DNA of 64,000 nucleotides from Lacihabitans sp. LS3-19 (GCF_024343575.1 NZ_RJUA01000127.1:372001-436000); one strand, 5' to 3'. Positions 17,942-25,906 are shown, numbered from the stretch's first letter. The notes: generated by a model not told the origin, from the sequence alone. Numbers and translations: made by a program.

Positions 17942-18910
17942 TTAAAAACCAACACTTTTTAATTTCAAACCTTCAGTTTCATCTAATCCAAAGGCAAGAT
18001 TCATATTTTGAACAGCCTGACCCGAAGCCCCTTTTACCAAGTTATCAATAATAGATGTAATCAATAATTTACTTCCTTCTTTTTGCAATTGAATTAGGCA
18101 TTTATTGGTATTTACCACTTGTTTCAAATCTATCGGGCTTTCAGAAATATGACAGAAAGGATGCTCTGAATAATACGATTCAAATATTTCCTTTGCTTCT
18201 GCTAAAGTACCCTCAAAGTTCAGGTAAACATTGGCCATTATGCCGCGAGTGAAGTTACCACGATAGGGAATAAAATTTATTTCCTTATCAAAACCACTTT
18301 GCAATTGAGACAAACTTTGGCCAATTTCAGCCAAATGCTGATGGGTGAAGGCTTTATAAATAGATGCATTATTGTTTCTCCAACTAAAATGCGTGGAAGC
18401 ACTCAGCGACTGCCCAGCTCCAGTAGAACCAGTAACTGCACTAACATGTACCTCATCTTTAATTAAACCATTGGCAGCCAGAGGCAACAAAGCCAGTTGA
18501 ATAGAAGTAGCAAAACAACCTGGATTTGCAATTTTTGTAGCTTGTCTTATTTTATGGCGATTGAGCTCAGGCAAACCGTAAACAAAACCTTCTGTCTCGT
18601 TTCTAAAATCCGTACTCAAATCTATTATTTTCATGTTAGAAGGCACATCATTTTCAGCCAAAAACTTTGCAGATTGACCATGTCCAGAGCATAAAAAAAT
18701 CACATCTACTGTGTCAAATGCCAAACTTTCAGAAAATAACAAATCAGTGTCTCCTAATAAATCTGTGTGAGTACTTGAAACTGGCTTGCCAGCTTGACTT
18801 TGAGAATTGACAAATACAACTTCAGCAAAGCGATGATGTATGAGAATTCTTAGAAGCTCACCACCTGTGTAGCCTGCTCCTCCTATGATTCCAACTTTTA
18901 TGGAGTTCAT
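17942..18910 (-). CDS. argC: N-acyl-gamma-glutamyl-phosphate reductase ArgC
   Basis: A 322-residue NADPH-dependent reductase of arginine synthesis. It has the Rossmann motif GIIGGAGYTGGELLR (about 8-22), the catalytic cysteine in IANPGCFATS (near residue 132), VTGSTGAGQS, and the proton-transfer histidine region FIPYRGNFTRGI. It is the first gene of an argC-argD pair and is preceded by a 48-base spacer and a short Arg-rich ORF, which probably controls it. The other arginine genes are not in the window. Confidence 0.93.
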   Translation of the reverse strand: MNSIKVGIIGGAGYTGGELLRILIHHRFAEVVFVNSQSQAGKPVSSTHTDLLGDTDLLFSESLAFDTVDVIFLCSGHGQSAKFLAENDVPSNMKIIDLSTDFRNETEGFVYGLPELNRHKIRQATKIANPGCFATSIQLALLPLAANGLIKDEVHVSAVTGSTGAGQSLSASTHFSWRNNNASIYKAFTHQHLAEIGQSLSQLQSGFDKEINFIPYRGNFTRGIMANVYLNFEGTLAEAKEIFESYYSEHPFCHISESPIDLKQVVNTNKCLIQLQKEGSKLLITSIIDNLVKGASGQAVQNMNLAFGLDETEGLKLKSVGF

Positions 18911-18958
18911 TAAATATTATGATTATTGAATAAAAAAATAGATTAAACCGAAAATGTG

Positions 18959-19033
18959 TTATCGTCGGAGCAATCCTCGAAGTGGTCTTCGGAGAAATAA
19001 TATGGAGGCGAAATATTTCAATTTTGGCGTCAT
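18959..19033 (-). CDS. Candidate arginine-rich leader peptide of argCD
   Basis: A 24-residue ORF beginning MTPKLKYF and ending LRRPLRGLLRR before TAA. Five of its last ten codons are Arg (CGA, AGA, CGA, CGA, CGA), and the final two sense codons are both CGA. It ends 48 bases before the argC ATG. A hairpin (CGAAG-TGGT-CTTCG on the plus strand, 18978-18991) overlaps the Arg codons. Downstream lies a seven-T run on the coding strand (18938-18932) preceded by TTTTCGG (18954-18948), which can pair with CCGAAGA (18992-18986). Such an arrangement suits ribosome-stalling attenuation. The peptide is inferred from sequence alone. Confidence 0.5.
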   Translation of the reverse strand: MTPKLKYFASILFLRRPLRGLLRR

Positions 19034-19039
19034 CAGCTA

Positions 19040-19047
19040 CAAAATTA
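19040..19047 (-). promoter_or_regulatory. Candidate -7 box of the arg leader transcript
   Basis: On the minus strand this reads TAATTTTG, matching TAnnTTTG, and ends six bases before the leader-peptide ATG. The transcript would then be nearly leaderless. No -33 TTTG is seen at 18-22 bases. Confidence 0.45.
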
Positions 19048-19137
19048 ATTAAAACTTGTTAAGATTTTTAATAAATTTAGTTTGTTTTAATCTTAAAGGC
19101 TAAATTTACTTTTTTAAGAAAGACCTAAAAATAATAT

Positions 19138-19959
19138 ATGCTTTTAAATCAAATAGTGTGGGATGTATCGCCCACAATCGTAAAAATCGGCAGTTTCGAG
19201 ATCAGATGGTATGGTTTGCTATTTGCTCTCGGTTTTTTGATAGGCTTCCAAATCATCGCTAGGATTTTCAAAATAGAAAGGAAAGACGAAAACGATCTAG
19301 ACAAACTGCTTTTGACGATGATATTGTCAATAGTTCTTGGAGCTCGGATTGGCCACTACGTGTTCTACGAAGGTGGACATTTTATGGAAAATCCTGGTGC
19401 ATTTCTTTGGGATATGCTGATACCGCCATATTCTGGACTTGCAAGCCATGGTGCTGCATTCGGCGTATTATTGGGTCTTTTTATTTTCAAAAAAAGAAAC
19501 CCAACCTACGATTATCTTTGGCTAACAGATAGATTAGTAATAGTAAGTGCTTTAGGTGGAGCATTTATTAGGTTTGGAAATTTCATGAACTCCGAAATAG
19601 TTGGAAAAGCTACAGATGTGCCTTGGGCGGTATTGTTTAAACAAAACTTTGAGTTTGATCAAGTGCCTAGACATCCAGCACAATTGTACGAATCCATCAG
19701 TTGTTTGATACTCTTCGTGATTCTATTTTTTCTTTATGAAAAATGGAAAGGCAACACGCCAAGAGGTTCATTGACAGGTATATTTTTCATTTGGATATTT
19801 GGTCTAAGATTTTTCTATGAATTCCTCAAAGAAAATCAGGAGAAATTTGAAGACGGAATGGCACTCAATATGGGACAAATATTAAGTATTCCAGTTATTT
19901 TATTTGGCATTTTTGTTTTGGTAAGGGCACTTAAAAACAAACCCAACTTAAATTCTTGA
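19138..19959 (+). CDS. lgt: Prolipoprotein diacylglyceryl transferase Lgt
   Basis: A 273-residue inner-membrane enzyme that moves diacylglycerol from phosphatidylglycerol to the lipobox cysteine of prolipoproteins. Diagnostic segments are IRWYGLLFALGF (about 20-31), SGLASHGAAFG with the essential histidine, and the Lgt signature GGAFIRFGNFMNSEIVG (about 139-155), followed by RHPAQLYES. About seven hydrophobic helices are visible. It is divergent from the argC leader and ends at a strong terminator. Confidence 0.95.
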   Translation: MLLNQIVWDVSPTIVKIGSFEIRWYGLLFALGFLIGFQIIARIFKIERKDENDLDKLLLTMILSIVLGARIGHYVFYEGGHFMENPGAFLWDMLIPPYSGLASHGAAFGVLLGLFIFKKRNPTYDYLWLTDRLVIVSALGGAFIRFGNFMNSEIVGKATDVPWAVLFKQNFEFDQVPRHPAQLYESISCLILFVILFFLYEKWKGNTPRGSLTGIFFIWIFGLRFFYEFLKENQEKFEDGMALNMGQILSIPVILFGIFVLVRALKNKPNLNS

Positions 19960-19985
19960 TTTTCAAACAAAATTTTCAAATATCT

Positions 19986-20018
19986 AAAAGCCAGAATTCT
20001 TAAATTCTGGCTTTTTTA
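19986..20018 (+). terminator. Rho-independent terminator after lgt
   Basis: A perfect 13-bp stem (19986-19998 with 20003-20015) with a four-base loop is followed by a T run; it sits right before the end of the convergent glycosyltransferase gene. Confidence 0.85.
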
Positions 20019-20019
20019 T

Positions 20020-20994
20020 TTAATTTATCATTCCTAAAGTTCTCCTAATATAACGTGAAAATTCCATCATCCACAGAGGAATAATATGGTCTCTAATTAC
20101 CAATTTTAAATGGGTAATATTTGGATACATCAATGAAATATACTTAAGTGCAACTCCAAATTTTTTGAAATAAAAACCTTGATACTGTTTTGAATTAAGC
20201 AACAAATAATACCAACCCCCTAAGTTTCTTTTAAACTTATCGTGAAATTTATAAGCTGTATCCTTATCAAGATTTGTATACATCATGATTCTATTTTCTA
20301 AAAAAACCGCATCATCTTTGTGGTCAGTATTGCTTGCTCCTGCGGCATGTCTTCTGTAAGCCGCAGTTACGCTATCCAAAAACTTGATTTTTCCATGTCT
20401 GGCAGCAAGCATTATCATTGGTATATCTCCACTTTTAGTTTTATGAAACCATGGCTCTACAGGGAATATGACATTCAATTTATAAAAAAGTGTAGCTGTG
20501 CCCATAAACCACACTTCGGTTTCGGCTATTAGATCTTTTAATTCGAAAACATCTTTTTCTAAATCTTGATTTAAGATATAAGGTTCCTCTTTTCCTTCAA
20601 AAAACTCCACGCGAGTATTTGTAAAACACATCGCAAAGTCAGGATTGGCTTCCATAAAGTCGACTTGTTTCTGTAGTTTTAGCTCGTCTATCCAATAGTC
20701 ATCCCCTTCCAAAGCAGCCATATATTTTCCCTTGCAATTCTCAAGGATTCTTATCGAATTGGGCTGAGGACCGCCATTGGTTTTTCCTCTTACTACTTTT
20801 ATCAGTTCCGGATATTTAAGAGCATATTCGTCAACTATCAAACTAGTACCATCTGTAGAGCAATCGTCTCCAATGATGATTTCAAAAGGAAAATTTGTCT
20901 TTTGATTAACCACACTTTCAATCGACTGCCTGATAAATTTGACGTGATTATAGGTTAATAAATGAACACTAACTAATGGTTGATTTTGCGTCAT
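20020..20994 (-). CDS. Family 2 glycosyltransferase
   Basis: A 324-residue GT-A fold enzyme. The N-terminus VSVHLLTYNHVKFIRQSIES and IIGDDCSTDGT mark the nucleotide-sugar site, and ALEGDDYWIDELKLQKQ holds the metal-binding acidic motif (near residue 98). No membrane anchor is evident. The acceptor is unknown; surface polysaccharide or glycoprotein modification is likely. A terminator for glmM ends only a few bases upstream of its start, so it may have its own weak promoter or depend on read-through. Confidence 0.85.
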   Translation of the reverse strand: MTQNQPLVSVHLLTYNHVKFIRQSIESVVNQKTNFPFEIIIGDDCSTDGTSLIVDEYALKYPELIKVVRGKTNGGPQPNSIRILENCKGKYMAALEGDDYWIDELKLQKQVDFMEANPDFAMCFTNTRVEFFEGKEEPYILNQDLEKDVFELKDLIAETEVWFMGTATLFYKLNVIFPVEPWFHKTKSGDIPMIMLAARHGKIKFLDSVTAAYRRHAAGASNTDHKDDAVFLENRIMMYTNLDKDTAYKFHDKFKRNLGGWYYLLLNSKQYQGFYFKKFGVALKYISLMYPNITHLKLVIRDHIIPLWMMEFSRYIRRTLGMIN

Positions 20995-21000
20995 AGATTA

Positions 21001-21033
21001 AAAAAAAGAAACAGGATAGAAATCCTGTTCTTT
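21001..21033 (-). terminator. Terminator after glmM, abutting the GT2 start
   Basis: On the minus strand AACAGGAT pairs with ATCCTGTT (21010-21017 with 21022-21029) and is followed by TTTCTTTTTTT, ending six bases before the glycosyltransferase ATG at 20994. Confidence 0.65.
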
Positions 21034-21073
21034 GAAAATATTAAAAATTTTTATGCTAAAATCGCATATATAT

Positions 21074-22471
21074 TTAAGAAGTCATAACCTCCTTGATGTC
21101 TAAAATTATTTTATCTGCTAGATTATCCGCTTTGGTTTCAAACTCACTTTCAGCATAAATTCTAATAATAGGCTCTGTGTTTGATTTACGGAGATGTACC
21201 CATTCTTTGTCAAAATTTATCTTTACACCATCTCTGGTATCTAGCTCGTATTTTGAATATTTCTTTTGGATTTTTTCTAAAATAACATCAACATTAGTAC
21301 CCAAATCCAGCTCTATTTTCTTTTTTGCAATAAAATAATTTGGGTATTTTTTTCTAAGAAAACCAACTGGTTTATCAAATTTGGCTAAGTGACTTAGAAA
21401 TAATGCAATCCCCACCAAAGCATCTCTACCGAAGTGTAGCTCTGGAAAAATGATACCTCCGTTTCCTTCTCCTCCAATTATTGAACCTACCTTCTTCATT
21501 TTTTCTACCACATTTACTTCTCCAACCGCCGCTGAAAAATATTCACCTCCATGACTTTCGGTCACGTCTTTCAGGGCCATTGTAGAAGATAAATTTGAAA
21601 CCGTAGTGTTTTTATGTTTCTTATTTAAACTTAAAATATAATCAGCAACTGCAACCAAAGTGTATTCTTCACCAAATGGCTCTCCGTCTTCACATATCAA
21701 AGCCAAACGATCTACATCAGGGTCAACAACTATTCCTAAATCATAATCCCCTTTTTTCATTTCACTCGAAATCTCCCGGAGGTTCTCAGGCAATGGTTCA
21801 GGATTGTGTGCAAAAATCCCAGTTGGTTCACAATTTAATTCTTTTATTTCTTCTACACCCAAGGCTTTTAGGAGCATAGGAACTGCAATTCCCCCAGAAG
21901 AATTAACTGCATCTACTACCACTTTAAACCCTGCTTGCTTTATAGCTTCTACATTTACTGAAGTCAAAGCTAAAATAGCATCAATATGTTTTTGTAGATA
22001 AGTATCATTTACTTCGTATTTTCCCAAATGCTTAACATCAACAAACGAAAAATCTTCATTTTCAACTAGTTCTAATAGTTTTTCGCCATCAGCTCCAGAA
22101 ATGAATTCGCCTTTTTCATTAAGTAATTTTAGTGCATTCCACTGAATAGGATTATGACTTGCCGTCAAAATAATCCCTCCTCCAGCATTTTCAAGTGGCA
22201 CAGCCATTTCTACTGTTGGTGTAGTTGACAAACCTAAGTCAATAACATCAATACCCATTCCGATTAAGGTAGAAACAACCAAATCAGAAACCATCTTTCC
22301 TGATGGTCGGGCATCTCTACCAATTACAACTTTAGGATTGACATCTTTTTTACTTACAATAGTGGCCGCAAATGCAGCCGCAAATTTTACTACATCGAGA
22401 GGTGTGAGATTTTCCCCACTTTTCCCGCCAATAGTACCTCTAATTCCAGAAATTGATTTTATTAAGGTCAC
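21074..22471 (-). CDS. glmM: Phosphoglucosamine mutase GlmM
   Basis: A 465-residue alpha-D-phosphohexomutase. It starts LIKSISGIRGTIGG, has the active-site phosphoserine loop TASHNPIQWNALK (near residue 103), the metal-binding DPDVDRLALI (about 248-257), the sugar-binding GGEGNGG (about 333-339), and the C-terminal phosphate-binding RKSNTEPIIRIYAE. It interconverts glucosamine-6-phosphate and glucosamine-1-phosphate for UDP-GlcNAc. A Bacteroidota-type GlmM is the best fit; a phosphomannomutase is the alternative. Confidence 0.85.
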   Translation of the reverse strand: MTLIKSISGIRGTIGGKSGENLTPLDVVKFAAAFAATIVSKKDVNPKVVIGRDARPSGKMVSDLVVSTLIGMGIDVIDLGLSTTPTVEMAVPLENAGGGIILTASHNPIQWNALKLLNEKGEFISGADGEKLLELVENEDFSFVDVKHLGKYEVNDTYLQKHIDAILALTSVNVEAIKQAGFKVVVDAVNSSGGIAVPMLLKALGVEEIKELNCEPTGIFAHNPEPLPENLREISSEMKKGDYDLGIVVDPDVDRLALICEDGEPFGEEYTLVAVADYILSLNKKHKNTTVSNLSSTMALKDVTESHGGEYFSAAVGEVNVVEKMKKVGSIIGGEGNGGIIFPELHFGRDALVGIALFLSHLAKFDKPVGFLRKKYPNYFIAKKKIELDLGTNVDVILEKIQKKYSKYELDTRDGVKINFDKEWVHLRKSNTEPIIRIYAESEFETKADNLADKIILDIKEVMTS

Positions 22472-22574
22472 GAAGAATGAATTAAATATTTCTTAAAAAT
22501 AATTATGCTTTTTTATTAGACATTTGGAATTAAACAAAAAAAAACACTTCAATAATAGTTATGGATAACTGGGT

Positions 22575-22582
22575 CAAAATTA
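22575..22582 (-). promoter_or_regulatory. Possible -7 box of glmM
   Basis: Reads TAATTTTG on the minus strand, about 100 bases upstream of the glmM start. No -33 partner is seen. Confidence 0.3.
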
Positions 22583-22608
22583 CTTAAAAAAAGATTATTA
22601 AGTGGACT

Positions 22609-23457
22609 TTATGATATTTCTTTAATTAAAACTTCAGTAATCAACGTAGATTCAACATGATTATTTGACCTAAAAGTTCCTCTAACTGGGTTCAGTCCTA
22701 AAGATTCTATAGAAGATGCTAAAGCTATGTAATTTTTATCTACGACTTTTCCTTCAGTAGGATCAAATCCTCTCCAGCCACCACCTGGCAAGAGCACCTC
22801 AACCCAAGCGTGAAGTTCGTGTTGATGCAAATCGCTACCGTATAAATAACCACTTACAAATCTCCCCAAAATACCTTGGGATGCACAAACTTCAATCATC
22901 AAAACAGAGAAATCTCTGCAAGAACCCGATTTGGAAACTAATGTCTCCTCTGCCGAAAGTGCATTTCCTCTTTCTCTTGAGATATAACCAAACCCTCGAT
23001 GGATGTCAGAGGTTAATTCCATCAAAAAATCAATGGTATTATAATTGGCTCTCTGTGCTATCCTATTTCCATAAGCTTGAATTTCAGTACTAATTTTTTT
23101 TGTACTAAGTATTAAATCTACATAAATAGCCATCCGATTGGGATATTTAAAAGGAATTTTGGCCGTTTCGAAAGGAAAAAAAACAAAATTCAATCCTTTA
23201 AAATCATCAGATTGTATGGTGAATTTAGAATTTACTTCAAAAGTTCTAACTTGAAGATTCATAAAACAAATGTGCTGGATATTGCCTTCTTGATCGATGT
23301 TTTTATTAATCAAATCGGGCTTTGGTAATATACTCAGGTTATGTTTTACTAAATATTGATAAGGATTTGGCTTCGGACTTAAATAAAAATAATGTGGATT
23401 AAGACCCACATAATCTGAATATGAATAACTTAGTTGATGCTCAACTTCTAATATCAT
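22609..23457 (-). CDS. Transglutaminase-like cysteine peptidase of the Anbu operon
   Basis: A 282-residue protein with an N-terminal beta-sandwich (HQLSYSYSDYV) and a transglutaminase-like papain fold. The catalytic triad is visible as cysteine in SGSCRDFSVL (near residue 178), histidine in ELHAWVEV (near 214) and aspartate in FDPT (near 232). It overlaps the Anbu gene by four bases (ATGA). Homologues accompany Anbu and alpha-E proteins in many bacteria; the substrate is unknown, but peptide or isopeptide bond chemistry is likely. Confidence 0.88.
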   Translation of the reverse strand: MILEVEHQLSYSYSDYVGLNPHYFYLSPKPNPYQYLVKHNLSILPKPDLINKNIDQEGNIQHICFMNLQVRTFEVNSKFTIQSDDFKGLNFVFFPFETAKIPFKYPNRMAIYVDLILSTKKISTEIQAYGNRIAQRANYNTIDFLMELTSDIHRGFGYISRERGNALSAEETLVSKSGSCRDFSVLMIEVCASQGILGRFVSGYLYGSDLHQHELHAWVEVLLPGGGWRGFDPTEGKVVDKNYIALASSIESLGLNPVRGTFRSNNHVESTLITEVLIKEIS

Positions 23458-24182
23458 AATTGTTTTTTTCTAAGCAAAGGATCTATCCAATCAACGGGTA
23501 GTTTCTGCACTGAATTATTTAGGAGAGCATTCCATTGATAAGAAATATGTTCCAAATCTTGTTTTTCAAACATGTGCTCAACCATATTATAACTGTCTTT
23601 TTCGTAAATAAGTACGTCGATTGGAAAATCCACATCGTTGGCACTAACTCTAGTAGAATCAAACGCTAAAAACCCTAATTTCAAAACCTCCTCAAATGGA
23701 CTAGAATATTTAATGTTTCTATATAATATCGGCTTACCATAGCCAGAATTTCCTATAATAATAAATTGAGAGCCTTCAGTAACTTCAATCCAATTTCCTT
23801 CTGGATAAAGTAAGAACAACTTATGCTCTTTGTCGTTTTCCAATTGTCCACCTACTATAGCTGAAAGATTAAATCTCAAACCCGAACTTATAATAGATTG
23901 TTTATCTTCTTGAGCTACTCTCTTTACTTGACTTCCAAAAGCGTTAACTGCCAAATATAATTTATCGAAATTCCCACTCTCCTTTTCTATAACTTCCTGA
24001 AAATAAGTAATCGCCTTGTCTCTTACTGACCTCAAACCTGCCGTCATAATAAACAATGAATGGTCTTTAATCTGATGAACTGAAAGTTTTTTCTCACTAG
24101 ACACCTCGCTGCCCGAAGTTATTCTTCTGTCAGCGATTGCTACCAATCCTTGTGCCGTCTTTACGCCTAAACAAAAAGTCAT
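23454..24182 (-). CDS. Anbu / bacterial proteasome-homolog peptidase
   Basis: A 242-residue Ntn-hydrolase. After Met removal the catalytic Thr1 is exposed (TFCLGVK), followed by Asp17 in IADRRI and a lysine pair at 30-31 (SEKKLSV), as in proteasome beta subunits. The middle region GSQFIIIGNSGYGKPIL and the operon context identify it as Anbu, an ancestral beta-subunit relative that forms open helical or ring assemblies. It is not preceded by a propeptide. Neighbours are alpha-E upstream and transglutaminase downstream, the usual partners, but the circularly permuted ATP-grasp protein is absent. Confidence 0.88.
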   Translation of the reverse strand: MTFCLGVKTAQGLVAIADRRITSGSEVSSEKKLSVHQIKDHSLFIMTAGLRSVRDKAITYFQEVIEKESGNFDKLYLAVNAFGSQVKRVAQEDKQSIISSGLRFNLSAIVGGQLENDKEHKLFLLYPEGNWIEVTEGSQFIIIGNSGYGKPILYRNIKYSSPFEEVLKLGFLAFDSTRVSANDVDFPIDVLIYEKDSYNMVEHMFEKQDLEHISYQWNALLNNSVQKLPVDWIDPLLRKKQL

Positions 24183-24231
24183 ATATCTAAATTTTAAAGT
24201 AGTTTACGGATGCAAATTTAAATATCTTTTC

Positions 24232-25197
24232 TTACTGATTTTTTGAATCTAAATCAAAATAAACTTTAAAAATTTCTTGATCTACTATATTGTTTTTTAT
24301 TTGAAAATCATTTAAAAACCTATGAAGCCCCATCTTTACGATTTCGTTGGTCTCTGTAAAATCTATCTCGTGCTTTAATTGCGTAACTGCTTTTTCAGCC
24401 GAATTGGAGTAACTATCTTGTGGCCTTGCTCCTGAAATTCTATAAATAGCATATTCAGCTTTCTTTATTGAATGCCCTATCGCTCTTGGAAAATCTCTGT
24501 CTTTAATCAAAAATTCAATGATATTTTCCTGTTTCAAACTCTTATATCGTTGCCTGTACATGTTAAATGCACTTACTGATTTTAAAACTGAAGACCAAAT
24601 CAGCAAATCTTGACTGTTGACAGCTTTCGAATCTGCCATAGATTTGAAATTAAAATATCCGATATCTAGAAATCTTGAAGTCTTATCTGCTCTTTCTAAA
24701 AATTTCCCCATATTGGCAAAATAATAGGCCTCGTCTCTGGACAATGTTCCTTCTATCATTCCTGTAAAAAGTTGGCATTGTTGTTTTATATTTTCATAAA
24801 AACTGGGTAAATTATCGTTGAGCTTATTCTTTTGAGCTGAATAAGACTTAAATTCTAAATAAAATGAATTAAGGTGTTCCCAAATTTCTTTTGGCAGAGT
24901 CTCTTTTACAGTTCGAGCATTCTCTCTTGCATTACCCAAAATATTAAAAATCGAATTGTGATTCTGCGGATCAAATGTAATAAAATTAATAATTTGCTCC
25001 TCTGATTCTTCACCATATAACTCATCATATCTGGCTTTGTCATGAGTTGCCTCAAGCAGAAGCCCCCAATGTTGCGAAATGACACCTGGAAGGTCATACG
25101 ACAAATTGATGTTTACACTCACAAGTCTCGCGTAATTTTCAACTCGCTCTATATAGCGATTCATCCAATAGATGGAATTTGCAACTCTACTTAACAT
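24232..25197 (-). CDS. Alpha-E (DUF403) helical protein
   Basis: A 321-residue all-helical protein beginning MLSRVANSIYWMNRYIERVENYARL, the hallmark of the alpha-E family. It also shows WGLLLEATHD, GNARENARTVKETLPKEIWE and ANMGKFLERADKTSRFLD. The family is part of the Anbu gene cluster; a role in making or degrading a peptide-like product has been proposed by others from genomic context. It is the first gene of the operon, 49 bases before anbu. Confidence 0.9.
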   Translation of the reverse strand: MLSRVANSIYWMNRYIERVENYARLVSVNINLSYDLPGVISQHWGLLLEATHDKARYDELYGEESEEQIINFITFDPQNHNSIFNILGNARENARTVKETLPKEIWEHLNSFYLEFKSYSAQKNKLNDNLPSFYENIKQQCQLFTGMIEGTLSRDEAYYFANMGKFLERADKTSRFLDIGYFNFKSMADSKAVNSQDLLIWSSVLKSVSAFNMYRQRYKSLKQENIIEFLIKDRDFPRAIGHSIKKAEYAIYRISGARPQDSYSNSAEKAVTQLKHEIDFTETNEIVKMGLHRFLNDFQIKNNIVDQEIFKVYFDLDSKNQ

Positions 25198-25222
25198 TTT
25201 CTTTGGTATTATTATTAATAAC

Positions 25223-25253
25223 CAAATATACCCAAATAAAAATATTAGACAAA
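25223..25253 (-). promoter_or_regulatory. Promoter of the alpha-E/Anbu/transglutaminase operon
   Basis: On the minus strand TTTG (25253-25250), exactly 19 bases, then TATATTTG (25230-25223) fit the Bacteroidota sigma-A consensus without mismatch. The predicted start is about 20 bases before the alpha-E ATG. Confidence 0.75.
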
Positions 25254-25327
25254 CTCTTACAGAATTATTAAAATCAAATCATTGAAAAATATAATTTTAT
25301 TGTTTTTTTGATCTTTTGAAAAAAAAC

Positions 25328-25359
25328 ATAAAAAAAGCGAGCCTTAAAAAAGACTCGCT
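25328..25359 (-). terminator. Terminator copy 1 of the tRNA-His repeat array (distal)
   Basis: AGCGAG at 25336-25341 pairs with CTCGCT at 25354-25359; on the minus strand the stem is followed by a T run. It is the furthest of three near-identical copies from the tRNA. Confidence 0.7.
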
Positions 25360-25475
25360 ACATACTGGGAGTGATGCGGCACACCGACTAATGGGGCTCG
25401 AAGCGAGATGTCGCACCACCACGACCCTCAGCACCACAAACCAGTACACATCATTTATTAAAATTCACAAAAAAA
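25337..25475 (-). repeat. 139-bp tandem tRNA-His-derived repeat, copy distal to the tRNA
   Basis: The unit holds a terminator hairpin and a segment that keeps the tRNA-His anticodon-arm sequence (GGTTTGTGGTGC on the minus strand), GGGTCGTGG and the T-loop half TTCGAGCCCCATTAG, but has two inserted blocks of about 16 bases (one within the T arm, one before the acceptor end) and lacks the 5' acceptor and D arm. It differs from the next copy at only a few positions. Confidence 0.8.
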
Positions 25476-25614
25476 GCGAGCCTTAAAAAAGACTCGCTAT
25501 ATACGGGGAGTGATGCGGCACACCGACTAATGGGGCTCGAAGCGAGATGTCGCACCACCACGACCCTCAGCACCACAAACCAGTACACATCATTTATTAA
25601 AATTCACAAAAAAA
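25476..25614 (-). repeat. 139-bp tandem tRNA-His-derived repeat, copy proximal to the tRNA
   Basis: Nearly identical to the 25337-25475 copy, including both inserted blocks and the terminator hairpin at 25475-25498. The exact 139-base spacing holds again to the third terminator at 25614, where the sequence passes into the intact tRNA gene. Confidence 0.8.
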
Positions 25615-25637
25615 GCGAGCCTTAAAAAAGACTCGCT
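25608..25637 (-). terminator. Terminator of tRNA-His
   Basis: AGCGAG (25614-25619) pairs with CTCGCT (25632-25637), extended by CTT/AAG, and is followed on the minus strand by seven T. It lies eight bases beyond the tRNA 3' end. Confidence 0.8.
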
Positions 25638-25645
25638 ATATACGG

Positions 25646-25720
25646 GGAGGCTAATGGGGCTCGAACCCACGACCCCCGGCACCACAAACCAGTGCTCTAA
25701 CCAACTGAGCTATAACCTCC
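25646..25720 (-). tRNA. tRNA-His (anticodon GTG)
   Basis: The minus strand gives a full cloverleaf of 75 bases. G-1 pairs with C73, the feature unique to tRNA-His; the acceptor stem is complete with one G-T pair; D arm GCTCAGTTGGTTAGAGC; anticodon loop TTGTGGT with GTG; T loop TTCGAGC. The 3' CCA is not encoded. The gene is single, with its own terminator and two downstream tandem relics. Confidence 0.95.
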
Positions 25721-25870
25721 GTATTGAATTGGACTGCAAAAGTAGAGATTATTTTTATTTCTTCAAATAAAGGACAGTATTTTTTTCAAAAAATAAACAG
25801 CTAATTCTAAATCAATATTTTAAATTTTGGGTTTCTTATTTCTTTTATTTTTTCTTCGAAAAAACAATCT

Positions 25871-25878
25871 TAAATTTG
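25871..25878 (+). promoter_or_regulatory. Candidate -7 box of the SDR/FAH operon
   Basis: TAAATTTG matches TAnnTTTG and lies 28 bases before the SDR start; the -33 region is only T-rich. Confidence 0.45.
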
Positions 25879-25906
25879 AGCATATAAACCTATTTAATAT
25901 AAGTAT

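Noticed and set aside
25337-25614. CRISPR array or functional extra tRNA genes
   Set aside because: There are only two contiguous 139-bp units with no short repeat/variable spacer pattern, and they lack acceptor and D arms, so neither CRISPR nor functional tRNA fits.
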